Of a stretch of 64,000 nucleotides of DNA, positions 51,950-61,869 are shown piece after piece. This DNA is from Ophiobolus disseminans. Its lineage: Eukaryota; Ascomycota; Dothideomycetes; Pleosporales; Phaeosphaeriaceae. The DNA lies in assembly GCA_010093685.1 (NCBI GenBank), contig MU006216.1, positions 1,811,065 through 1,875,064 of the forward strand. The letters run 5' to 3'. The notes under the pieces are model-generated. The model was given only the letters and a program-made list of their open reading frames with translations. It ran no database searches and was not told the origin of the DNA. The translations under genes and the position numbers were made by a program. The first letter of the stretch is position 1; each line of letters opens with the position of its first letter.

Positions 51950-54900
51950 CTACTAAGGCTACCTAACAAAAGCTATTTAACAACTACACTATATCGCTTA
52001 TTAATTAACACGATGCAACTGTTATCCTTAGCAACTAGTATAACTAGACTACCTAGCTAACTCAAGTCAAAGCGCGCTGCGCTACCTATAACATCTAGGA
52101 CAATATAAAGGAAGAAGAACTAGTCCTATTCCTAATCAAGCTAGTTATGCTAGACTTGCCTAAACTATCCTAGTATAGTGCTGCAGCTATAATCGAGAAG
52201 GCAACACGCCTATCTATGCTATTAATCTAAGGCTAGAAAGCCTACAAGGAGGATATAGACTACTACAAGACCCTTACTAAGAGATATAAGCTTAATCTCT
52301 ACTAATATAATACTTAACAGAAGATTGTTTAGCATGTTACCTAGCTAATCCAATTAATAGTTGCGCTCTATCTCTAACGCACATGCTGCCTACTAGAACA
52401 GTTACTACGCTAGTAGCTTGCTAGCCTTAAGCTTACTACTAGGGTTAATAATCGCCTTAAAAAGGAACGCACGCGAACGCTACTATACTGCCCTTAAGCC
52501 TATGCGCAATACACACAATTAGGATACATAGCTAGTAGAATATAATAAGGTATTATTAGATGCAGCAGTGCATAGAGTGTCTAAGGTACATGATATTAAC
52601 AATATCACTAAAGACTTCCTGCAGGCTGTAAACAAGGCAGCACCTATGTAGGCTGCAACCTTCTAAGATACTAGAAGGTTTAATCCTCTTATAACAAGAA
52701 AGAAGATAATAAAACGCTTCTAGGAATACATAAGCCTAAATTATCCGCTGAAACTAGTAAATAAAAAGCAGGCATTTATTGCTGTAGCTAATAACTCCAT
52801 ATTTCTCGCTAATAGTAGTGCAACCACCTAGGATAGCTAGAAGGACGCTTCTAAAGCTATAGAAAACAGCGCGCTATCTAAACACAGGGAAAGAAACCCT
52901 AGTAGAAAGAGAAAGAGCAATTAATCCTCCTCTTAGTCTAGCAAAAGACCTGCTAGTAACAAGGCATCTTTAGGTAAGAAGTGCCTAGCATGTGACTAAG
53001 TCCATGACATTAAGGATTGCTAGTATATTAATAATAACTAAGCACCTAAATAGTAGAAGCTAAACTCTACTATGCGCACTCTTATAGCATACAAGCGCAA
53101 GCATAACCCTACTCTTTAAGGAGCACTACGAGGCACTAGCAGAACTAAGTCTTAAACCCTAACTGTTAAGAGATTAGAATCCCAGACACTAATTATATAG
53201 AACATCTCTGATAACAATCAACAATAACTAGAAGGTCGGCAAATCACCGCAATTACTAAGGCCTTATTCTAAGTTAGTGGCAATTAAGGTTACCCTTTAA
53301 AACACTCCTTTATTCTAGACTCAGGATTAACCTACTATATTACTAACAACCTAGAGCGTACCTATAACAATAGACTATATACACCTAGCGACTTTGTATA
53401 GGCAGGCAACTCTTAACTCTAGCTTATAGGGTATAGGTCACTAGACCTATTCCTAACTAATTAGAGTAGAACAACTAAGCTTATCCTTTATAATGTTGCT
53501 ATCTGTCTAGACATCCTATGCAACCTAGTGTTATTCCGCCTTCTTAGGCAGCTAGGCATATAGTGGGAAACTAAGCATGAACCTACTATACTTAGGAGAC
53601 TAGATAGATCTATCCTAGGAAGGCTTACTAAGCTTTATAGCCAATAGGTGTTAGAACACTACTTAACTATTAACTTAGCTTTCTACACAACAAACTCAAG
53701 AACACTAAGAGCACTATAAAGATTCTTAGCTATTACCTAGCACAAGCGCTTAGGCTATCTAGGCCTAGCAGCTATTAAGCACCTTGTTTAGCAAGCTAAG
53801 AGAGTGCGCATTAAAGGCATTACTACAGTTAAGTGCAACTTATATAGCAAAGCTAAAGCTAAGCGTTAAATACGCCGCACACTACGCAATAATGACCTAG
53901 AACTAGGAGAAAGACTAGCTATTAACTTCTACTCCTATAAGGACTAGAGCATTACTAAGAAGAAGAGTTAAATGCTTATTACCTGCAGGTTCTCTAGACT
54001 CTAATAGGACATGTACTTTACAGATAACAGACCTACTAATTCTATTATTAACAAACTTAGAATCTTCTTTACCTTTCTTAGGATCTATCTTAACATCACT
54101 ATTAAGATTATTAAAGCAGATAATAAGATAACTACTGTTAAACTACAAGTTCAGCGCTAGCTTAACTCTAAAGGGATTATTATTAAGCCTTTAGCTCCTA
54201 ATACTTAAGCCTAGAATAGAGGTGCTAAACGCTTAGGGGGTGTAAACAAGGAGAAGGCACGCGCTATAAGATTAGATGCTAACCTCTCCTAGGAGCTGTA
54301 GCCTAAGATCACTAGAGCAGCAGTTTACCTTTACAACAGAACGCTAAATTAAACTAACAACTAGAAGACACTATATAAGACCTTCTTCACTAGGATTGCT
54401 TTCTCTAATAGAATTGTTACTAAACTCCGCAAACTAAACCTCACTTATCTTAAAGCATATAGATGCAAGTTATTTGCAATTACTAATGATACTTACAGAG
54501 GGAAATCACGCCTCTAACGCCTAGACCTAAAGGCTTAGGTTGGCTACCTAGTTAGATATAGATTATCTAACATCTATCGCATCTAGATACTATCTATAGC
54601 TAAGGTTATTAGCATACGCGATATTGTGTTTAATAAGCACTTAGTATTTAATAGCAAGACTAAGAACCTAATAGACAACCTTATGCATAGTACACTAGAA
54701 GAGATTGCAACCTATGTTAAGACTATAGAGCTTCTAACACTACTAACTAATCTAGAGGTTAAATTATTCTTTAAAGATAACACTACTAAAGACTCAACAG
54801 CTTAAGAAGAGACTGATCTACCTAGCTATTACTAAGAGAGGAAAATTATAGAGAGAAAGATTATAGGCATATACCTAACACCTCTACTATTACTACTACT

Positions 54901-56740
54901 ACCTACTGCATTGCTAGCTATATTGTTAACCCTAAGTAAGGCAATAGGATTAACGCAGTTATGCTTATCTAAGACTGTTCTATAGGCAGCTGCCTTTATA
55001 GTAGGAACTTAGGCTAGACATGTTAGTTAACATAAAGGAGAAGTAGTTGACAAGGCTAAGGTAAAGAGGCTGCTTGCCTTAGGCATTAAGCTACACCGCA
55101 GTTAGCTTCTACCTCTACTAACTTATAAGACTAAGCTTAAAGAACACCTAATAGGAGAGCTGTTTAAAAAAGCAGAACGCGACTATTTGGCAAGCTATTA
55201 AAAGATAGAATTATAGAGAGAAGTATCCTATGCCTTTATTAGACTAACAGGTCACTAGGTCCTAGACTGTATGTAGGTATATACCTATAAGTTTAACAAG
55301 GATTATTAATTCATTAAGTGCAAGGCGCGCCTTGTAGTTAGAGGAGACTAACAGAGACAGATCTCTTCCTAAGACACCTATGCAGCTACCCTAGCTAGCA
55401 GATTATTTCGCATGCTTATAGCAATTGCAGCTAAGCACAACCTAGAACTCAAGCAATATAACATTACAAACGCATTTGTTTATGCTACTATAGACAGGGA
55501 AATCTACATAAGGATGCCTAAAGGATACTAGAAGATAGGTATTATCCTTAAGGTTTAGAAGGCCTTGTATAGACTGCGCATCTTACCTATGCTCTAGCAG
55601 AAGGAGTTTACAACAACTCTTAAAGACCTTAGCTTTACACGCGTCCCTTACGAGCCTTGCTGTATAATTAAGAACAGCATTATTATCTTCTTTTATGTAG
55701 ATAACATTATCCTAGCCTATACCAAACACAAGACTAAGAAAGCACAATAAGCTATCTAACTCCTATAGGACAAGTATACTATAACTAGAGAAGAAGATCT
55801 CTAGTAGTTCCTAGGAGTAGAGGTAATTAGAGATAGAATAGAAGGACTTATTTATCTCTCACAAGCTGCCTATGTAGACAAAATCTACAGGCTAGTAGAT
55901 AAGCATAAGCTACGCTATGATACACCTATAAGTTCTATTAAACTTAAGCTCTTAAACTCACTGTCAACACCTGCTAAGATTAACAGATACTAACGCAAAA
56001 TTAGGTTACTACTCTTTGCTGCAGTCACTACTAGACTAGACATTGCTTTTGCTACCTTACGCTTAGCACGCTTCCTCTTAAACCTCTTCTAAGAGTATTA
56101 CGATGCCGCAGACCGCGTCCTTCTATACCTATTAGACACAAGGTGGCTAGCACTTTAGCTTAGAAGAGGAGACACTCTTTAAGTAGCTAGTAATACATTA
56201 TTTGCAGACAACACACAAGACAGGAAAAGCTCTTAAGGCTATGCAATTAAGCTCTTTAATAGCCTTATTGCCTAGAGAGCTAGCAAGCAAGACACTGTCA
56301 CTACATCCACTACTAAGGTAGAACTCCTAGCTCTATCCTAAGTAGCTAAGGAAGCTCTCTTCACATCACGCCTACTTAAAGAGCTCTAAATCTAGCTTCT
56401 ATCTAACACAATCACAATTTATTGCAACAATATGCAAACTATTAGACTAGTTACAAAAGAGATATTAAAGCTTTAAACAAAGCTTAGGCATATAGACATC
56501 TATAACTACTAGATAAGACAGGAGGTTGCAAGTGGAAAGATTACTGTAGAATTCATTTAATTATCGGAAATAATAGCGGATGGCTTCACTAAGGTGTTGC
56601 CAGGCAACAAGTAGCTAAACTTCCTTTATTAAGTTAGATTAGTTAAGGTATTACTACACAAGGTGACTAAGGAGGCACTATTAGAAGAACTTTAAGCAAA
56701 ACTTAAGAACCTTATTATCACCTAAGGTTACTAGCTTATA
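51950..56740 (+). pseudogene. Copia gag-pol remnant
   Basis: Landmarks on the + strand, read through many stops. A zinc-knuckle C-L-A-C...H-D-I-K-D-C lies near 52980-53030, and a protease-type D-S-G near 53320. The pre-integrase H-K-R-L-G-Y-L-G is near 53745. The integrase core runs about 53900-54350. The reverse transcriptase spans about 55300-56150, with the active-site box now Y-V-D-N-I near 55700, so one catalytic Asp is lost. RNase H lies about 56150-56560. Stops fall mostly where Trp or Gln codons are expected. The reading order shows a formerly complete single polyprotein. Confidence 0.85.
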
Positions 56741-56763
56741 AATACATCTAAGCTAAGAGAGTG

Positions 56764-56960
56764 TGTTAGATATTAGGGGTGCTGTAAGGCTACTAACACT
56801 AAAAGAAACAGGAGGGGCGGGCACAAGCGCCTTAGCACACTAGTACTAGATCTGACACCTAGTTAAACTCCGCACTTAACCGGAGAACACTACAACACAA
56901 TAGATTATTATTAATTTATCTTATCTATTATTAGGTTTTAATACCTTATTAAATCTAATA
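56764..56960 (+). repeat. Copia 3' LTR (197 bp)
   Basis: Matches the 5' LTR with roughly a dozen differences and small indels; its end reads CTAATA instead of CTAACA. Some differences (CCGG versus CTAG) are not simple C to T decay in one copy, so the two LTRs have diverged noticeably. Confidence 0.92.
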
Positions 56961-57207
56961 AAGGTATAACTCCTGTTGTTAGCTTAGAAGTTGCTAGTTA
57001 ATAGATTTAACAGTATATAGGTCACATTTGCCTTAGTGCCTCCGCGCAAGCGTTGTAGGGCAAATGTTAAACTACGCAGCTACTTTTCGGTACGAAAGAT
57101 GTTCTCCTAAAGCTGCGCTTTCTAAAGACTTAATTGCTACATTAATTAGATCTATGTTGGCTAAGATATTGCGTGTTAAAGTAGTAGCTGTAATTTTATT
57201 GTTGTGG
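56961..57207. other. Spacer between Copia and pogo copy C
   Basis: About 250 bp, not continuous with pogo copy A. It contains an inverted pair (CATTTGCC / GGGCAAATG, near 57025 and 57058). No coding sense or known repeat recognised. Confidence 0.4.
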
Positions 57208-59916
57208 TAGGGTGCGGCATTACGCAAACTACGGCATTACGCGACCCTCCTCGGTACGCGCGGGAACACCAAAACTATCTAAACTTCAACACGCAACAAC
57301 TCCACTAATATAGACCTAATTTAAAGGTGCAATTAAAGCTTATGAATAGCAAGAACTAGGAGTACAATTATTAGTATAAGAGGTAGCAGGTAACTATAGT
57401 GTGTAGCGGTCTACTATGCAGAGAAGAATAGATAGCTAATTAGTTCTATAAGCAGAGCACACAACCTACACTCGAAAGCTTAGCCTATAGTAGGAGGATA
57501 AGCTTGTTCTATATATTAAGAGTCTTACTGCTTGTAGGCTTCTACCCACTAAGCTATAATCTAAAATTTTGCCTCTAAGGTAGCGCGCAAGCAAGTCTCA
57601 GAGAGCTAGGTTTCACGCTTCTTAATCTAACACAACAACAGCCTTACACCTTAATAGACTAACGCTATAGATAGAGATTACTACTAGGCTGATTTAGGAC
57701 ACAGACACAAGGTATTCTTTAAAGAGATATATAATTAGATAGCTAGGCATAATATTAAGCCTTAACAATTATATAATATAGATAAGAAAGGCTTCCTTCT
57801 TAGAAGGATTAGGAAGTTAAAGAGGATCTTTAGCAAGGCCTTGTAGGAGCAAGAGGGGATACTATAAGAGGTTGAACCTTAAAAAGGAAATAGGCACGAC
57901 TACATGCACTAGCCCCGGCCAAAAGGCAGGCACAAGTTAAATTAACGGTGTTTAACTTGCGTAGTCGATATTTATACAGCATAAAGATATATAAGGCGTG
58001 ACTGCGCCGCTCTTAAACCCACTAGTAGGTCCTGCATAGGTCTAACCTATTACATTACCTCTTACTTAGCTCGCGCTAGCAGAGTACGTAAAAATACTAC
58101 TTGCCTCTATAAGTCTCTTAACGGTGTAAGCCAAAGCGACTAGCTAGAGCTAGAATCGAACTTTAGACCTTAGGGTGTTGATTCAAAATGTAAGGGGTTG
58201 AACCTTAAAAAGGAAATAGGCACGACTACATGCACTAGCCCCGGCTAAAAGGCAGGCACAAGTTAAATCAACGGTGTTCAACTTGCGTAGTTGATATTTA
58301 TACAGCATAAAGACATATAAGGCGTGACTGCGCTGCTCTTAACCCTACTAGTAGGTCCTGCATAGGTCTAACCTATTACAGATATAGAAAAATATGTAAG
58401 ATAGAAGCAGAGAGTAGATAACTACTGTAGCTTGCATCTGTGCTAATAGAACTGCTATCCCTCTAGTTATTATCTTTGCCTTAAGAAACTCTACCCTTTA
58501 ATCTACCTAGGTAAAGGATATCGAGGCTACAAAGCACTTAGCTTATATTAGATTATTACCTACTAGATAGAGTAATAATAAGATAGGCTTAGATTAGCTT
58601 AAGAATGTATTTGATTGTTATACAAAGGAGAAAGCCTAAGGTTCCTAGAGGATGCTTATTCTTACTAGCTATAGTAGTCACCTTACCTCTACTTTTATCG
58701 CCTACTGCTTCGAGAACAAGATCCTCTTGATTGTATATCTATCTCACGCTACCTATACCCTCTAGCTACTTAATGTAGTTATGCTTTAGTCCCTTTCTTT
58801 CAACTATAAGGAAGTTCTCTCTACCTAGGTTTAGGACAGCTAAGGACTCCTACTAGTTAAGAAAATGGATTTCTTTTTAATGTTTTGGACTGCCTAGACT
58901 GCCTTATTCACTAAAGGAAATATATTACAGGCATTTAAGTTAACTAGGGTGTAGCTAATAGACCTAGAGCTAGTCCTCAAAAAGTTCCCTCCACCAACAA
59001 CAGATAACAGAGAGGTTCTAGAATTTGAACAGCTTAAGAAAGTACTTAATTAGAAAGACCTCTAAAGGTTGTTTAACTAAGTTGTGCTAGATAAGTCTAC
59101 TAAAGAAGTAAAGACTCTGTCTTTATCTCTCCACTATCTCTCTACTATCTCTCTACTCAATTTGCACTTATATTAGCTAAGAACATAGGACTAAGAGCCT
59201 CTCTTTAAGGCAAAAAGAAACACAAGGTTAAAGGCTAAGTTCTCCCCTATTTGACAAACAACAGCGGGTCTTTAACTATGTCTCTAGCAATAGTAGAAAA
59301 GGCTCTTAAGGCTTTAGCATAGAAAGACCAAGAAGCAGAGGAAGAACTAGCTAGAAAAGCTAGATCAAAGGCTGCAAGGCAGGCAGCTAAAGAGAACAAA
59401 CTTGCCTTGCAAACAGTAGCAGCAGATAAGAGGAAGGCAGATAAAGAGAGAAGAGAGAAGGAGAAGGAAGAGCGGGCCCAAAAGATAGCTCAAAGGAAGA
59501 GAGAGAGAGAGAAGAAGCTAGGTCTATCCTAGCACCCCTAAAGAAGAGGAAACAAGCCTCAAAGCTAGTATCAAACAGGTCCCCTAAGAAGCAGGCAATT
59601 AGACAACTAGGTAACGGTGCATTAGGTGTAGGAGGTAGAGGTGTAGGCTCAGAAGCATCAACAGTATCCCTACCTAAAGTCACTAAAAGTAGGCGCAAAG
59701 TTAGCCTTCTAAGTAAATTTAGATAATATAACTTTGTTGCATAGATCCTGTAAGCCCCCCCTAAAAGTTTTATATAATTTGGCCTAGTGTTAGTAGAGAA
59801 ACAATTTGCTGGAGTTAGGTCATGGTTTTAGTATTCCCGCGCGTACGGTGACCGTGCATGTTACTGTACTGTGCATGTGCGCTAGTCGCCCTAGGTCGCT
59901 ACCGGTAGTCGCCCTA
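57208..59916 (+). mobile_element. pogo/Fot1-like DNA transposon, copy C (nearly full length, nested, inactivated)
   Basis: Terminal inverted repeats are visible. GGTACGCGCGGGAACACC at 57253-57270 is mirrored near 59830-59847 with two mismatches. Outer ends begin AGGG-T/C-G at about 57208 and 59916, so exact limits are approximate. Inside, on +, the mutated transposase shows the helix-turn-helix region (from about 57340) and Y-N-I-D-K-K-G-F near 57780. A mutated second catalytic block lies near 58660-58690, and a Lys/Glu/Arg-rich coiled tail at 59300-59530. Removing the 518-bp insert at 57863-58380 rejoins the transposase. Stops occur at former Trp and Gln codons throughout. Confidence 0.78.
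57863..58380 (-). mobile_element. TRIM-like mini-retrotransposon (518 bp)
   Basis: Two 192-bp direct repeats (57863-58054 and 58189-58380) flank only 134 bp. The insert is bounded by GATAC (57858-57862) and GATAT (58381-58385), a 5-bp duplication with one C to T change. Each LTR has TGTAA...TTACA ends, the left copy mutated to TATAA. On the minus strand the LTR starts TGTAATAGGTTAGACCTAT and is preceded by a purine tract (AAGTAAGAGGTAA), which sets the orientation. There is no coding capacity. The LTR termini and the tract match those of the Gypsy element at 61568-64000, so it may be its non-autonomous partner. Confidence 0.82.
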
Positions 59917-60300
59917 AAAACAACATGCTTAACACTACAAAAATAAGGTTATTACAACCGCTACAATAGCTATTATTGTAAGATTTTTTAGAGAAGCGTG
60001 TTAATAGGACTAGGAATGGAACATGTGTGAATCGTGTTGTATTCGGAGCTCTAGAAGGAGCAATCTATGTACTAGGGCGCTAGTAGGCGACGGGCGCTAA
60101 GCCTAGAGCGTACTAGCGCGAGGGAAGGAAAACGGGATGGAAACCTGGGGCAGAAACCTAGAGGGCTACGGCCGATCACCGTAGCTGACAGAGCGACTAG
60201 AAACATGCTCGCGATAACATTGTATTATCTATATTTGTGTAGAACGTTAATAGTGTGGTTATAAGAGTTAATTTTAGGTAGTGCAGCCTGTGCAGCCTCT
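59917..60300. other. Region between pogo copies C and B
   Basis: About 380 bp without coding sense. It contains several CGCTAGTAGGCG/GGGCGCTA-type short inverted motifs that may belong to the terminal regions of the flanking transposons. I cannot assign it. Confidence 0.35.
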
Positions 60301-61203
60301 AGCAATGCAGCGACACCTTAAGAAACGCCACCGCGTTTCTAGCGCTTAGGCGCAGATAGAGGAGGCCTTAAGGCTCTCCTCGTGCCTAATTAGGACGTTT
60401 AGGCAGCTTTTTTAGTGTTTTGAGCTTTAATTTTAGCTGCGCGCTCAGCCGCCTTTTTGGCCTTTGCCTCCTCTTGCACTACTTTAGCTTCCTCTCTTGC
60501 AACACGTTTCTTCTTAGCTATCTAATCTTTGTAGAGCTTTGCAGTAAGCCTAAGCTTCTTTCTATTTGCCTTTGTAAGCATTTCTTAGTGTTGTTCCTGC
60601 TCCTTTACAGCCTTACAGGCACGGGCCTCTCTAACCTTTTGTAGTAACTAGAACATAGCACTACTATAGCACTCCCCTCTCTGCTGCAGGTTAAGAGGTC
60701 TACTAACCTTTCTATGCCTCTTTTTAACTATAAGAGCCTTCTTTAAGCCCTTGTTTTTGTAGCGTAGTAGCTTGTTCTAGGTGGCTAGTGAGTGGACTGT
60801 TTAGGAGAGCTTTTTTAACTTATCTGCGCCCTAATCGCTTACTGCAGAGCGTACGAGACGCTCTATATAACGCTAGTCGTTCGAAGTAAGAGTAGAGGGC
60901 TATGCGGGCGCCTCTAAGGTATTGTCTATAAACCGCTTTAGTATAGTCTCTCTGTCTATAGGCTATATACTAGTACTTTCAAAAGCCTTAAGAGTTAGCT
61001 CTAGCATAAAGAAGGACTACTACGCTGCCCAAAACAGTAGAAATAAGTTGCTCTTCTTAATAGGTATTAACCCTTAGCTCTGCTAGAGGTAGTTAGTGAG
61101 AGCGGTAGAGTAGGCGCTTAAGAGAGGTTTAAACATAACATATTAAGTGGCTGCAAAGTATAGGTACTATAAGGCGGAAACATAGCTAGAAGAATACTAT
61201 AAG

Positions 61204-61522
61204 TGTAAGAGGTTAGACCTCTATTGTCCTTAGTAGATACACTTTAGTTTATTAGAACATTATAGAACGTTATAGAATGTCCTAGAACGTTATAGAATGT
61301 CCTAGAACGTTATAGAATGTCCTAGAACGTTATAGAATGTCCTAGAACTAGCTAGAACAAGATATATTCTTCTAACAGCTAACAAATGCTGATGTATATA
61401 GAAACTCCTAGAAGCTAGCAGTCTGCTATAAAGTCAGCCTGCTCTCTAGCTCTAGATAGACTCTATCGAATTTATCTCTGTTTAACCTAGCCTTCCTGCT
61501 GTCTTTAGCCTAGCCCCTTACA
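61204..61522 (+). mobile_element. Solo Gypsy-type LTR (319 bp) with ATAAG duplication
   Basis: Starts TGTAAGAGGTTAGACCTCTA and ends CTAGCCCCTTACA. Flanked by ATAAG at 61199-61203 and 61523-61527. Deleting it and one ATAAG restores the pogo copy B sequence, matching copy A. It is homologous to the reversed LTR at 61568-61836 but longer, mainly because of a 20-bp tandem repeat. A solo LTR arises by recombination between the two LTRs of one insertion. Confidence 0.88.
61261..61349. repeat. 20-bp tandem repeat inside the solo LTR
   Basis: About 4.5 units of TATAGAATGTCCTAGAACGT. The related LTR at 61568-61836 has only a degenerate short version (GGAATGTTATGGAATGTCC on its minus strand), so the array expanded in this copy or contracted in the other. 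Confidence 0.9.
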
Positions 61523-61567
61523 ATAAGAGTCGTAGTAGTTAATAAAATCTATTGTAAGATAGCTACT

Positions 61568-61836
61568 TGTAAGAGGCTAGGCAGAAGACTGCAGAAAGGC
61601 TAGGTAGAACAGTGATAAATTCGATAGAGTCTATCTAGAGCAAGAGAGTAGACTAACTTTATAGCAGACTGCTGGCTTCTAGAAGTTTCTACATACATTA
61701 GCATTTGTCAGCTGTTAGAAGATTATGTCTTGTTCTAGTTAGTTCCCGGACATTCTAGGACATTCCATAACATTCCATGCTCTTCTATTGAACCGAAGTG
61801 ACTCTACTAAGAATAGTAGAGGTCTAACCTCTTACA
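61568..61836 (-). repeat. Gypsy 3' LTR (269 bp)
   Basis: On the minus strand it begins TGTAAGAGGTTAGACCTCTA at 61836 and ends CCTCTTACA at 61568. It is the inverted homologue of the solo LTR 45 bp away, so the two form a large imperfect palindrome. Confidence 0.88.
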
Positions 61837-61856
61837 TTACCCCCCCTCTCTAATCT
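61837..61856 (-). other. Polypurine tract of the Gypsy element
   Basis: The minus strand reads AGAGAGGGGGGTAA immediately before the LTR start TGTAAG. This is the expected plus-strand priming site and confirms the orientation. Confidence 0.8.
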
Positions 61857-61869
61857 ATATATAGCAGTG

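Larger units (their letters stand above)
51711..56960 (+). mobile_element. Copia-type LTR retrotransposon with both LTRs, inactivated
   Basis: A 5.25-kb element with LTRs at 51711-51905 and 56764-56960. The internal order is capsid, protease, integrase, reverse transcriptase, RNase H, which is diagnostic of Copia (Ty1) elements. Every domain is recognisable but crowded with TAG and TAA codons, so no product can be made. A purine-rich tract (CTAAGAGAGTG) lies directly before the 3' LTR. The left flank is pogo copy A, but the right flank is not the continuation of that pogo. I see no 5-bp target duplication (AGAGG left, AAGGT right). Confidence 0.9.
60300..61567 (-). mobile_element. pogo/Fot1-like DNA transposon, copy B (C-terminal part)
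   Basis: On the minus strand this is the same transposase as copy A at 51070-51710, with clear nucleotide similarity. It covers the second catalytic block (near 61530-61560) through the helical C-terminal tail, including a Lys/Ala-rich stretch (REEAKVVQEEAKAKKAAERAAK) near 60430-60500. It extends past the point where copy A is cut, so it shows what copy A lost. A solo LTR (61204-61522) is inserted in it, and its N-terminal side is cut by the Gypsy LTR at 61568. The end near 60300 is approximate. Confidence 0.72.

Noticed and set aside
58130..58190. A tRNA gene on the minus strand
   Set aside because: Only a T-loop-like and anticodon-loop-like segment is present; stems do not pair and the 5' half is LTR sequence.
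59387..60644. Frames of 74-103 codons in the repeat block
   Set aside because: They are antisense to the Lys/Glu-rich transposase tails of pogo copies C and B.
61261..61349. Regular 20-bp repeats as a possible CRISPR-like array
   Set aside because: There are no unique spacers; the units are directly abutted and lie inside a retrotransposon LTR of a eukaryote.
61204..61836. A single foldback or MITE element with 300-bp inverted repeats
   Set aside because: The left arm has its own ATAAG duplication, the spacer is pogo B sequence, and the right arm is preceded by a polypurine tract and Gypsy pol, so these are two separate LTRs.
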